Below, piece by piece: positions 23,909 to 32,056 of a stretch of 64,000 nt of DNA. The position numbers and the translations under genes are program-made. Position 1 is the first letter of the stretch, and the number at the start of each line of letters is the position of its first letter. The DNA is from Mycobacterium lehmannii (GTDB lineage Bacteria > Actinomycetota > Actinomycetes > Mycobacteriales > Mycobacteriaceae), in the NCBI RefSeq assembly GCF_002245535.1, contig NZ_NKCN01000008.1, positions 62,001 through 126,000 on the forward strand, in the 5' to 3' direction. The notes beneath the pieces are model-generated. The model worked only from the letters and a program-made list of their open reading frames with translations. It did not search any database and was not told the DNA's origin.

Positions 23909-25147
23909 ATGTTCGAGCCGGCGAGCGTCGAAGATCTCGAGCAGAGTATTCGAGACGCTCAAGACAAATTCAACGCAGGCATGGGCGCCGACGGTGACGC
24001 CACGCCGTACCCCTTCCTCAAGGAGCTGCGGGCACAGGCGCCGGTGCATGCCGGGTGGCCCGAGATGGGGATGATCGGCAATTCGGAAGACGGCCCGCCG
24101 ACCTTCACGGCGTACACGTTCGACACCGTCAAGGCGATCTTCACCGACAACATCACCTTCAGCACCCGGTGTTACGAGGACGTGGTACGGCCACTTCAGG
24201 GCCCCACCATCCTCGAGATGCAGGATCCCGAACACGCGATTTACCGCAAGCTGCACGAGTTCGCCTTCGCTCGCTCATCGATGAAGCGTTGGGATACCGA
24301 ACTCGTCGGCCCGCTGGTGGACCAGACCATCGCGAAGATCAAGGCCGCCAAGCGGGCCGACCTGGTCGACGCGGTGTTCATGCCAATTCCGGTACGTGTG
24401 ATCGCTGCCCTGTTGGGTTTGCCCGATTCCGATGTGCTGCATTTCCACCGACTCGCGATCGACCTGCTGGGCTTCCGCGCCGACATGGACCGCGCGATGC
24501 GGGCGTCGGCGAAGATGAAGGAGTACTTCGTCGGGATTCTGGCCGAGAAGCGGAAAGCGCCCAGGGATGACATGGTGTCGATCCTCGCGGGTGCGGAGAT
24601 CAACGGCGTCAAGATGTCCGACGAACAGATCTACGGTTTCATGCGCAACCTACTGCCCGCGGGCGCCGAGACCACGTCACGCTCGACTGCCAGCCTGGCC
24701 TACGCATTGCTCACCCATCCTGATCAGCTCGACGCGGTGCGCGCCGACCGCAGCCTGCTGCCGCAGGCGATCGAGGAAGGCATCCGCTGGGAAACCCCGC
24801 TGCTCAATTTCATGCGCGAGGTCACCTGCGACACCGAGATCGGCGGGGTTCACGTACCCGCGGGCGCGACGATGATGCTCAGTCTCGGCAGCGCGAACCA
24901 CGACGAAACGCGGTGGGACGAACCGGAGGAGTTCGACATTTTCCGGGAACGCAAGCCGCACATCGGGTTCGCGCACGGGGCCCATGTCTGCCTGGGCATG
25001 CATCTGGCTCGGCTCGAGACCACGAAGATCTTCAACGCCTTGTTCGACGAATTGCCCGGACTCCGGCTCGATCCCGACGCGCCTGCGCCGTACATCACCG
25101 GGACGATGTTCCGCTCGCCCTCTCGCCTCGACGTCGTGTGGAATTGA
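23909..25147 (+). CDS. Cytochrome P450
   Basis: A 412-residue bacterial class I cytochrome P450, a heme monooxygenase. The I-helix oxygen-activation motif is PAGAETTSR, the K-helix ExxR is in EEGIRWETP, and the heme loop FAHGAHVCLG holds the ligand Cys361. The ATG at 23909 has a GAGGAG Shine-Dalgarno seven bases upstream; the longer frame from 23867 was rejected. The next gene, a dehydrogenase paralogue, starts 11 bases after the stop, so the two should be cotranscribed. The substrate is unknown; no dedicated ferredoxin lies adjacent. Confidence 0.93.
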   Translation: MFEPASVEDLEQSIRDAQDKFNAGMGADGDATPYPFLKELRAQAPVHAGWPEMGMIGNSEDGPPTFTAYTFDTVKAIFTDNITFSTRCYEDVVRPLQGPTILEMQDPEHAIYRKLHEFAFARSSMKRWDTELVGPLVDQTIAKIKAAKRADLVDAVFMPIPVRVIAALLGLPDSDVLHFHRLAIDLLGFRADMDRAMRASAKMKEYFVGILAEKRKAPRDDMVSILAGAEINGVKMSDEQIYGFMRNLLPAGAETTSRSTASLAYALLTHPDQLDAVRADRSLLPQAIEEGIRWETPLLNFMREVTCDTEIGGVHVPAGATMMLSLGSANHDETRWDEPEEFDIFRERKPHIGFAHGAHVCLGMHLARLETTKIFNALFDELPGLRLDPDAPAPYITGTMFRSPSRLDVVWN

Positions 25148-25158
25148 GGGGCACCCGT

Positions 25159-26211
25159 ATGACGCGAGTAATTCAGTGGGCGACCGGTGTGACGGGAATG
25201 ATGGCGCTTCGCCACATCATCGGCCGGCCGGATCTCTCTGTCGTCGGTGTTCGGGTCTACGATCCGGCGAAAGCCGGTGTCGACGCGGGCACGCTGTGCG
25301 GTGCCGGTGAGGCCGGAGTGGTCACCAGCGACGACCGCGACGCCATCATCGCCACCGATGCCGACGTCGTGCTCTATATGGGCAAGGTCGAGACCGACAC
25401 CCCGGGCTGCTTCGCCGATGTCTGTGACCTGCTCGCTTCGGGTAAGAATGTTGTCGCCACGGGAAGCAGGTTCGTCCATCCGCGCTCACTGCACGAATCG
25501 CTGGCCGACGACATCGAAAATGCCTGTGAAACGGGCCGATCATCATTCCTCGGGGTGGGCCTGTACCCGGGCTTCTTCGGCGAGTCGATCGCGCCCCTCC
25601 TGTCGCGGCTCACCCAGCAGACGAACCGGATCACAGTCCGCGAAGTGCTCAACTACTCCACCTACGCCAGTCACGACCTGGTCTTCAATGCCATGGGTTT
25701 CGGGCACGCACCCGACGACACCACCCCGCTGCTCGCGAACGCCGAGTATGCGGCGAGCGCATGGATCGGCAGCGCGACGGTGCTCGCTCAGGCGCTCGGA
25801 CTGCGAATCCGCGCGGTCGAGGGCTTCCGTGAGGTCGTGACGACGCCGCGCGCGTTGACCGTCGCCGCGGGCGAGATCCCCTCGGGCACCGTCGGTGCCA
25901 TGCGGTTCGGCGTGGTCGTCGACTGCGGCGAGACCACGATATCGGTCGAGCATCTCACCCGCATGGCTGACGATCTGGCCCCGCACTGGCCGAACGAGAT
26001 TGGATACGATCTGGCCTTCGAAGGTGAGCCGAGCATGCGAATACACCTCGAAATCGGGTCTCCCGGTGAAGACCACGCCGAACAGGGCTGCCTGGCCACC
26101 GCGATGCACGCGATCAACGCCATACCCACGGTCGTCGCGGCTGAGCCGGGGCTTTATGACCTGTCGGGCATCGCGCCGTTTGTCGCGCACTGGACCAACC
26201 GCAGCGACTAG
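25159..26211 (+). CDS. 2,4-diaminopentanoate dehydrogenase-like oxidoreductase (paralogue 2)
   Basis: A 350-residue member of the same dehydrogenase-like family as the gene at 22695-23783, with the Rossmann motif VIQWATGVTGMMAL and YDPAKAGVDAGTLCG. The ATG at 25159 has GAGGGG eight bases upstream. It is the second gene of a P450-dehydrogenase operon, a pairing that also occurs at 30859-34288. Family members usually act on a C-N or hydroxyl carbon with NAD(P)H, but these mycobacterial copies have no proven reaction. The stop codon overlaps that of the convergent paralogue 3 by four bases. Confidence 0.8.
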   Translation: MTRVIQWATGVTGMMALRHIIGRPDLSVVGVRVYDPAKAGVDAGTLCGAGEAGVVTSDDRDAIIATDADVVLYMGKVETDTPGCFADVCDLLASGKNVVATGSRFVHPRSLHESLADDIENACETGRSSFLGVGLYPGFFGESIAPLLSRLTQQTNRITVREVLNYSTYASHDLVFNAMGFGHAPDDTTPLLANAEYAASAWIGSATVLAQALGLRIRAVEGFREVVTTPRALTVAAGEIPSGTVGAMRFGVVVDCGETTISVEHLTRMADDLAPHWPNEIGYDLAFEGEPSMRIHLEIGSPGEDHAEQGCLATAMHAINAIPTVVAAEPGLYDLSGIAPFVAHWTNRSD

Positions 26212-27299
26212 CTTTCGCGCCTGTTTCCAAATCCTGTGTAGCTACGGATGAGTGGCAGGTCCGCCATCGTCGCGAAACCCGCCGGGGCCGCGCAGACCGC
26301 CGGGATGGCATTGACGACCTGCATCGCCACCGTGATGAGGCCGGCGCGGACGTGCTCCTCGATGGATGCCTCGCGCGAGAAGCTGGCCAGCGGAAAGAAG
26401 TGCGTGCGCATGGACGGGTCGCCCTCGATGGTCAGTGTCCAGCCGTCGAGCGGTTGCGGCCAGTGGTCGGGATACTCGCCGCCGACGGTCCAGAGCGTTT
26501 CGAATTCGATCAGCGGTTCACCGTTCCGATGGCCGATGAAATTCCACCGCTGGCCGGCCGTGCTGCCCTGCCGCACCACGTGGTCGAAGATCTTGAGGTC
26601 CTTGCTCGCAGGCACCGTCTCCAGGGTCACCGAGACGTCGTCGATGTCCGCGTTCAAGCTGTCGGAGATGAACCAGGTCTGCTCGACGAACAGCTTCGTC
26701 AGGAAGCTCAGGTAACCGTTGGCCGTGGGCGTCACCTCATCAACCGGTCGACCGAACCACATTCCATCGAACGTGATTCCAGTGCTCTCCCACAGCGTCC
26801 AATCAGCTCTCTCCTGGAGGGTCAAGCGCTCGATCGTGCGGCTCATGCCCGACAGCGCCAGCGGGAGCACACCAGACAGGTTGCCTGGGTTGAGGCCACT
26901 GCCGTGGATAGTGCTGTTGCCCTTCTCGCACGCCGTCAGGACCTTGTCCCGGTCGGCCTCGGGAATGCGGCGAGGGTGGAACAGAAACGACGGCGTTGCC
27001 ACGTTCTTCCCGCTCTCGAGCAGCGCACACACATCGTCGAGGTCGGTGAAAGACGGTGCGTACAAGACGAGGTCGGCGTCCAGTGCGAGGATTGCGGCGA
27101 CATCCGTGGTGGCGGTGACGCCGATGGGAGCTCTGTTGACGAGCGTCCCTATGTCGACCCCGTTCTTGGCGTCGGAATACACGCGGGCCCCGACCAACTC
27201 GAGGTCGGGTCGGTGATCGAAGATGGTGGTGATCATCTCGGAGCCGACCCCGCCGGTGGCCCACTGAATGATGCGCAATGGGCGCCCGCCGGCGGTCAC
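26208..27299 (-). CDS. 2,4-diaminopentanoate dehydrogenase-like oxidoreductase (paralogue 3)
   Basis: A 363-residue third copy of the dehydrogenase-like family (Rossmann motif IIQWATGGVGSEMI, then YSDAKNGVDIGTLV). The C-terminal domain ends with a segment shared by all copies (AMQVVNAIPAVCAAPAGFATMADLPLIRS begins it). The GTG at 27299 is preferred because a G-rich Shine-Dalgarno lies eight bases upstream and the motif starts at residue 8; open frame further upstream runs through the divergent promoter region. It faces an SDR gene across a 97-base region with two copies of the island operator. Confidence 0.78.
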   Translation of the reverse strand: MTAGGRPLRIIQWATGGVGSEMITTIFDHRPDLELVGARVYSDAKNGVDIGTLVNRAPIGVTATTDVAAILALDADLVLYAPSFTDLDDVCALLESGKNVATPSFLFHPRRIPEADRDKVLTACEKGNSTIHGSGLNPGNLSGVLPLALSGMSRTIERLTLQERADWTLWESTGITFDGMWFGRPVDEVTPTANGYLSFLTKLFVEQTWFISDSLNADIDDVSVTLETVPASKDLKIFDHVVRQGSTAGQRWNFIGHRNGEPLIEFETLWTVGGEYPDHWPQPLDGWTLTIEGDPSMRTHFFPLASFSREASIEEHVRAGLITVAMQVVNAIPAVCAAPAGFATMADLPLIRSYTGFGNRRES

Positions 27300-27344
27300 A
27301 GGGCGGCCCCCTTCGAAACCGTCACGGTGCGACAGTACACCGGT

Positions 27345-27360
27345 GATAACGTAGGTTCTC
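27345..27360. promoter_or_regulatory. Island operator copy
   Basis: GATAACGTAGGTTCTC matches 9 of 12 fixed positions of GAGAATNNNNATTCTC. It lies between the divergent genes starting at 27299 and 27397. It is nearly identical to the reverse complement of the site at 56099-56114 (GATAACGTGTGTTCTC), which supports a shared factor. Confidence 0.55.
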
Positions 27361-27366
27361 ACAATC

Positions 27367-27382
27367 GGTAAATGAAATTCTC
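27367..27382. promoter_or_regulatory. Second, weaker island operator copy
   Basis: GGTAAATGAAATTCTC matches 9 of 12 fixed positions, with a perfect right half ATTCTC. Its centre is 22 bases, about two helical turns, from that of the site at 27345-27360, so two repressor dimers could bind the same face of the DNA. Confidence 0.4.
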
Positions 27383-27396
27383 GACGGGAGCGTGCC

Positions 27397-28239
27397 ATGG
27401 ACGATGTGCTGAGGTACCGGGGCAAGTCGGTGGTCGTAACAGGTGCGGCGTCGGGCATGGGCCAGGCGACCGCGCAAATCCTCGTCGATCTCGGTGCGAC
27501 GGTCACCGCCCTGGACATCAAGCCGACCACCGTTCCCGTCGCCCGCGCGCTACAGATCGATCTACGCGACGCAAGGAGCATCGAAGAGGTCGCGGCTTCC
27601 ATCGACGGCCCCGTCGACGGGCTCTTCAGCTGTGCCGGGCTGCCCGGTCCGCCTTTCAGCGAATGGGACACGATTCTGGTCAACTTCGTCGGGGCGCGTC
27701 ACCTCGCCGAGCAGCTCGTGCCGAAGATGCCCGAGGGGTCGGCCATCAGCGTGATTTCGTCGTCGGCCGCGATCGGCTGGCAGGACCACATCAAGGTCAT
27801 CACCGGGCTGCTCGAGACCAGGGGGTTCGAGGCCGCCATCGAATGGCTGACCGCCAACGAGAAGTTGTGGTCGTGGAGCGGCTACGCCTACTCGAAATAC
27901 ATCATCGATGCGTGGGTGGGCTGGTGGTATCCCGAACTCGGCCGCCGCGGTATCCGTATCAACTGCATCAACCCGGGCCCCACCGAGACGGCGATGATGC
28001 CGGCCTTCCAGGATCTGATGGGCAAGGAGACCGTCGATCAGGCGGTCGGACCGATCGGACGGTATTCGACTGCCGAGGAACAAGCCTGGCCGCTGGTCTG
28101 TCTCGGCAGCCCGCGGTTCAGTTATGTCGGCGGTGAGGTGCTGTGGACCGACGGCGGTTGGAATGGCGCCATGACGATGGGCCGGCACCAGGCGCAGTGG
28201 GCCGACACGGCCGCCGCAGAGATGTCGAAGAACAGCTGA
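27397..28239 (+). CDS. SDR family oxidoreductase (3alpha-hydroxysteroid dehydrogenase-like)
   Basis: A 280-residue short-chain dehydrogenase with cofactor motif GAASGMGQA, an Asp after strand two (LDIK, favouring NAD) and the active site GYAYSKYI. The long insert before the active site (HIKVITGLLETRGFEAAIEWL) is shared with the 3alpha-hydroxysteroid/coniferyl alcohol dehydrogenase branch of SDRs, so a bulky hydroxyl substrate is plausible. The ATG at 27397 is used. Divergent from paralogue 3 of the dehydrogenase-like family and convergent with the SDR at 28265. Confidence 0.8.
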   Translation: MDDVLRYRGKSVVVTGAASGMGQATAQILVDLGATVTALDIKPTTVPVARALQIDLRDARSIEEVAASIDGPVDGLFSCAGLPGPPFSEWDTILVNFVGARHLAEQLVPKMPEGSAISVISSSAAIGWQDHIKVITGLLETRGFEAAIEWLTANEKLWSWSGYAYSKYIIDAWVGWWYPELGRRGIRINCINPGPTETAMMPAFQDLMGKETVDQAVGPIGRYSTAEEQAWPLVCLGSPRFSYVGGEVLWTDGGWNGAMTMGRHQAQWADTAAAEMSKNS

Positions 28240-28264
28240 TCGTCCTACAAAGGCGCTCGCATGT

Positions 28265-29068
28265 TCAGATGAAGTCCGAGCCGCCGTCGACATTGACCGT
28301 GGCACCAGTGACATAGCCGTTGCGGCGCGATGCCAGATAAGTTGCTGCCGAGGCGATTTCCTCCGGTAGCCCAGCCCGGCCGAGATCACAGGGGTGCCCG
28401 TAGGTCCGCTCCACCCACGTCATCACATCGTGCGGATCGGCGGAGTCCAGTCCGTCGTCGGCCAGCACATCTCGAAGGATCTCGGTGAAACTGGCGGTCA
28501 CGATGGTTCCCGGGCATACGCAGTTGACGAGAATGCCCTTGGGTCCAAGGCTTTTCGAGAGATTCTTCGTGAAGCTCGACAAGGCGGCCTTCGCTGCGGT
28601 GTAGGCGACGAGTCGGGGACTCTGACGTTGGATCGAATGCGCAGACAGCGTGACGATGCGGGCCCATTCGGCGGCGCGCAGCATCGGGAGTGCCGCACGC
28701 ACCGACCGGACCGCGGCCATCGTGCCCATATCGAAAGCGGCGTGCCAGTCGTCGTCATCGAGTTCTTCGAAGGCGCCCGCGTCCGGTCCCACCGTGTGCA
28801 CGAGCACGTTGAGCCGACGCCAGGTGTTGTTGACGGTGGCGAATCCCGCCGCGATCGATGTGGCGTCGGCCATGTCGACGCTCAATGCGAGCACCTCGGG
28901 CGCCCCGGCATCGCGAATCCGTTCGGTCGCCGCGTCCAAGCCTTGACGTCCGCGCGCCATGATCGCCACCGACGCGCCTTCGGCGCCGAGCGTTTCGGCG
29001 ATCGCCAGTCCCATCCCCTTGCTGCCGCCGGTGACGACCGCGGTCGCCCCTTCGAAGCCCAAATCCAT
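28265..29068 (-). CDS. SDR family oxidoreductase
   Basis: A 267-residue short-chain dehydrogenase with cofactor motif GGSKGMGLA, active-site YTAAK and the typical C-terminal GYVTGATVNVDGG. The catalytic Ser is in LSAHS. An Arg in MARGRQG after strand two suggests NADP(H). It is the last gene of a minus-strand operon (duplicated-barrel protein, BFD-like ferredoxin, SDR, this SDR) with a 13-base gap to the gene before it. The substrate is unknown. Confidence 0.82.
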   Translation of the reverse strand: MDLGFEGATAVVTGGSKGMGLAIAETLGAEGASVAIMARGRQGLDAATERIRDAGAPEVLALSVDMADATSIAAGFATVNNTWRRLNVLVHTVGPDAGAFEELDDDDWHAAFDMGTMAAVRSVRAALPMLRAAEWARIVTLSAHSIQRQSPRLVAYTAAKAALSSFTKNLSKSLGPKGILVNCVCPGTIVTASFTEILRDVLADDGLDSADPHDVMTWVERTYGHPCDLGRAGLPEEIASAATYLASRRNGYVTGATVNVDGGSDFI

Positions 29069-29081
29069 TGACGGATCCCTT

Positions 29082-29840
29082 CTATCGGCCTGTGCTCAGG
29101 CGGGGGGCCAGATGCACTATGTCGCTCACGACCGTGGGGTTGGCGCGGGACATGGCGATCAACGACAGCATGGCGTTGGCCACGTCGTTGACGGCGGACA
29201 TCTTCGCCGGGATTTGACCCTCCTGTGCCCAGGCCCGGTAGAGGTCGGCCAGTAGGTCGCGGTCTGCCCCGCGGAGGATCTCGGTGCCGTCCGTCGGGCC
29301 GACGCTGACACGGATGACGGCCAGTTCCGGATGCTCGGCCCGCCATGAGCGCAGGATTTCGTCCAGGGCGGCCTTGCTGGCGTGGTAGGCCGCGACGCCG
29401 GCGCGTGGCCTGCCGACGTCGTGGCTCGACGCGACGAGTACAACCGCGTCGTCGGCGAGGTGGGGGAGCGCCGCACGCAGCGCATGCGATGCGCCTACCG
29501 CGTTGACGGCGTAGGCGTGTAACCACGTCGTGACGTCGGTCTCCTCGATCAACGCGAATGGCACTACGGCGCTGGTGAATACCACCGCGTCGAGGTGGCC
29601 GAACGTCGTGGCCACCTCGTCGATGACCCGCTCGATGGCGCGTGGATCGGAGACGTCGAGCTCGTGGGCGGAACCGTCGAGCTCTTCGGCCAGTTCGGAC
29701 AGGAGCTCGACCCGTCTGGCCGCGAGCGCGACACGGGCGCCCCTGGTGTGAGCCGCGCGCGCGAGTGCGTGGCCGATACCCGAGGATGCGCCGATCACGA
29801 GCATCCGCGCGCCCTCGATGTTGGAATGTCGATCGCTCAT
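29082..29840 (-). CDS. SDR family oxidoreductase
   Basis: A 252-residue short-chain dehydrogenase with cofactor motif GASSGIGHA, AARR after strand two (NADP preference) and active-site YHASK. The usual NNAG is replaced by TSAV. Its ATG overlaps the stop of the BFD-like ferredoxin gene by four bases, so the redox pair may be made in step. The C-terminus (PTVVSDIVHLAPRLSTGR) resembles that of the SDR at 19929-20717. Confidence 0.82.
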   Translation of the reverse strand: MSDRHSNIEGARMLVIGASSGIGHALARAAHTRGARVALAARRVELLSELAEELDGSAHELDVSDPRAIERVIDEVATTFGHLDAVVFTSAVVPFALIEETDVTTWLHAYAVNAVGASHALRAALPHLADDAVVLVASSHDVGRPRAGVAAYHASKAALDEILRSWRAEHPELAVIRVSVGPTDGTEILRGADRDLLADLYRAWAQEGQIPAKMSAVNDVANAMLSLIAMSRANPTVVSDIVHLAPRLSTGR

Positions 29841-30031
29841 GCCGTGCTTCTCCTACCGGATTCCGATTCCGCTTCCGCGGATTTGATGATCGAGCGGATC
29901 GTTCGTCGACACCTGCCGCAGTCCGATCCGGCACCGCACGCGTCGGATACCTGCCGCGACGTCTTGGCGCCTGAGGCGACGGCATCGGAGACCGCCTCGA
30001 TCGTTATGCCGAGACACAGGCAGACATACAT
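29837..30031 (-). CDS. BFD-like [2Fe-2S] ferredoxin
   Basis: A 64-residue protein of the bacterioferritin-associated-ferredoxin type. The four ligands are C4, C6, C38 and C41, a C-x-C-x31-C-x2-C pattern exactly as in Bfd. Classic Bfd frees iron from bacterioferritin, but no bacterioferritin gene is here; the gene is translationally coupled on both sides (TGATG with the gene before, ATGA with the SDR after) and lies divergent from a P450. An electron-transfer role within the pathway is possible but unproven, since P450s normally use other ferredoxins. Confidence 0.82.
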   Translation of the reverse strand: MYVCLCLGITIEAVSDAVASGAKTSRQVSDACGAGSDCGRCRRTIRSIIKSAEAESESGRRSTA

Positions 30032-30672
30032 CAGTGCAGATCCGTCCCGGCCGTCTCGGCCAGTCGCATCGCGTGGACGAACCGCCCGACGAAGACGGGC
30101 GGATACGCGCCGACGCCGGCGGATGTCAGCCATTCCGAGGCGATGTCGGAATTCGCGACCCACTGCAACGCGGTACGGGCCGTCGCAAGCTGATGGAGAA
30201 AGAGCACTTCGCGTGGGGTGTCGAAGGCGCGGTACACGAGTGTCCGGCGAATTCCTGAGCGGGCGAAGTCGGCGAGTGATTCGCGCACGCGAGCCATGAA
30301 GACCTCGACGTCCTGGATCCGGGTGACGGCGGCAACCACCACCTCGGTACCCGGCGCGGGTGGTTCGCCGAGGTCGAAGCGCTCGACGACTTCGCCTGCG
30401 AAGACGGCGGGAAGATCTTCGATGCCGACCGCGTCGAACCATTCGAAGAAATACGGCGAACGGAGGAGGTCGAGCAGCGGCCGTTCGGTTCGGATACCGA
30501 TGACGACCAGGACCTTCCCAGGATCGACCACCGACTCGTACACGAACGCGTATCGGGCACCGAGATCGCGAAGGCTTTCCTCGTGCTGCGCGAGTACCGG
30601 TCCCACGCGCTCGGATTCGGCGATGCGGAACTCGACGGCGAAGATGAAGCTGCGAACGGCGGCTGGACCCAT
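30031..30672 (-). CDS. Unknown protein with duplicated alpha-beta-barrel domain
   Basis: A 213-residue protein that I cannot name. It is an internal duplication: residues about 7-95 and 108-205 share a pattern of hydrophobic strand, helix with regular Leu/Val, LVY or FVYESVVD-like strand, then W-x4-G-x4-P-x-VF-x-G. The pattern suggests two ferredoxin-like dimeric alpha-beta barrels (ABM/EthD-like) fused head to tail. The ATG at 30672 has AAGGAGG six bases upstream, so the longer frame to 30708 was rejected. First gene of the operon with the ferredoxin and two SDRs; an operator lies 55 bases upstream. Confidence 0.68.
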   Translation of the reverse strand: MGPAAVRSFIFAVEFRIAESERVGPVLAQHEESLRDLGARYAFVYESVVDPGKVLVVIGIRTERPLLDLLRSPYFFEWFDAVGIEDLPAVFAGEVVERFDLGEPPAPGTEVVVAAVTRIQDVEVFMARVRESLADFARSGIRRTLVYRAFDTPREVLFLHQLATARTALQWVANSDIASEWLTSAGVGAYPPVFVGRFVHAMRLAETAGTDLH

Positions 30673-30726
30673 TCCCGCCTCCTTCGATTCCGTTTTACGT
30701 AGGTGCACCCGACCTTTCTGCGATGC

Positions 30727-30742
30727 GAGAATTCATATTCTC
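30727..30742. promoter_or_regulatory. Perfect island operator copy
   Basis: GAGAATTCATATTCTC matches all 12 fixed positions of GAGAATNNNNATTCTC and is a near-perfect palindrome. It lies 55 bases upstream of the minus-strand operon start at 30672 and about 115 bases from the divergent P450 start. Confidence 0.75.
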
Positions 30743-30837
30743 ACATGCGAGTTGGTCGCGGAAGACGGCCGTGACATTGGTGAGCATGGGTACGCATCTG
30801 GAGGGCGGGGCGCGAGAAATCCGCCATGACGGCTTTC

Positions 30838-30853
30838 GATAACGCCTATTCTC
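30838..30853. promoter_or_regulatory. Island operator overlapping the P450 promoter
   Basis: GATAACGCCTATTCTC matches 10 of 12 fixed positions. It contains TATTCT (30847-30852), a TANNNT -10 box that ends six bases before the GTG at 30859, so a bound repressor would cover the promoter of the P450 operon. Its presence helps decide the P450 start codon. Confidence 0.6.
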
Positions 30854-30858
30854 GTGGT

Positions 30859-32055
30859 GTGACCTACAGGGTGAAGGTTGAGCCGTACTACGACCCGTTC
30901 GACTTCGACATCGACGACGACCCTTACCCCGTGTGGAAGAGGCTGCGCGACGAAGCACCGCTCTACCGGAACGACAAGTACGGCTTCTACGCGCTGAGCA
31001 GGTATTCCGACGTCGCCCGCGAGCTGACCAACTGGGAGGATTACCGCTCGGGCAAGGGCACCACCATCGACATCATTCTCAACGGGGTCGAGGTACCGCC
31101 GGGCATCATCCTGTTCGAGGACCCCCCGATCCACGACTTCCACCGTCGCCTGTTGTCGGGTGTGTTCACGCCACGGCGCATGGCTGCCATCGAACCGCTG
31201 GCGCGAGAGTTCTGCCGGCGCGCATTGGAACCACTCGAGAACGCCGAGACATTCGACTTCATCGCCGACCTCGGAGCGTGGATGCCGATGCGGACCATCG
31301 GATACCTCTTGGGTATACCGGAGGACAAGCAGATCGCCATCCGTCAGAACACCGACCGGCTTCTCGAACTCAAAGACGGCGAACTCGCCGATGTGGCCGA
31401 CGACATGCTGACGCGACAAGGTTCGATGCTGGAGGAGTTCATCGATTGGCGTTACGACCACCCATCTGACGACCTGATGACCGAACTGGTCAACGCCGAG
31501 ATCGAGGAACGTGACGGTAACCGCAGGCGATTGACCCGCGAAGAGGTGTTGACCTATACCGGCACCCTCGTCGGGGCGGGAAACGAAACGACAACGCGGC
31601 TGATCGGCTTTGCCGGACAACTGCTGTCGGATCATCCGGACCAACGCCGCGAACTGGCGGCTGATTTCAGTCTCATCCCCGCGGCTATCGAAGAAGTGCT
31701 GCGCTACGAGGCACCGTCGCCTGTACAGGCACGATATGTCGCTCGTGATGTTGAACACCATGGCCAGACCCTCGCCAAAGGGTCGGTGATGCTGCTGATC
31801 AACGGTTCGGCGAATCGGGACGAGCGGCAGTACCCGGACGCGGACCGGTTCGACATCCACCGGCAGGCCACTCATTTGTCATTCGGCCGCGGAATCCACT
31901 TCTGCCTTGGCGCCGCGCTCGCGCGGATGCAAGCGCGCGTCGCGCTCGAAGAGGTTTTGAACCGATGGCCGGACTGGGAAGTCGATTACGCGGTGGCCAA
32001 ACGCGCACACACCACCAGCGTCAGAGGGTGGGCCACGCTTCCGGCGGCGGTGTGA
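30859..32055 (+). CDS. Cytochrome P450
   Basis: A 398-residue cytochrome P450. The I-helix motif is VGAGNETTTR, the ExxR motif is in EEVLRYEAP, and the heme loop FGRGIHFCLG holds Cys349. I prefer the GTG at 30859, a leaderless start six bases after the -10 box TATTCT, over the ATG at 30826, which would place an operator and the promoter inside the coding region and has no Shine-Dalgarno. It heads an operon with a membrane protein (one base after the stop) and a dehydrogenase-like paralogue. Confidence 0.92.
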   Translation: MTYRVKVEPYYDPFDFDIDDDPYPVWKRLRDEAPLYRNDKYGFYALSRYSDVARELTNWEDYRSGKGTTIDIILNGVEVPPGIILFEDPPIHDFHRRLLSGVFTPRRMAAIEPLAREFCRRALEPLENAETFDFIADLGAWMPMRTIGYLLGIPEDKQIAIRQNTDRLLELKDGELADVADDMLTRQGSMLEEFIDWRYDHPSDDLMTELVNAEIEERDGNRRRLTREEVLTYTGTLVGAGNETTTRLIGFAGQLLSDHPDQRRELAADFSLIPAAIEEVLRYEAPSPVQARYVARDVEHHGQTLAKGSVMLLINGSANRDERQYPDADRFDIHRQATHLSFGRGIHFCLGAALARMQARVALEEVLNRWPDWEVDYAVAKRAHTTSVRGWATLPAAV

Positions 32056-32056
32056 G

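Noticed and set aside
27345-27360. KstR binding site
   Set aside because: KstR sites read TNNAACNNGTTNNA with two central bases; this and the sibling sites have four, so they do not fit.
29837-30031. The BFD-like protein as the dedicated P450 ferredoxin
   Set aside because: P450 ferredoxins of this genus are usually 3Fe-4S proteins of about 63 residues with a different cysteine pattern; the C-x-C-x31-C-x2-C pattern is that of Bfd, so the role is left open.
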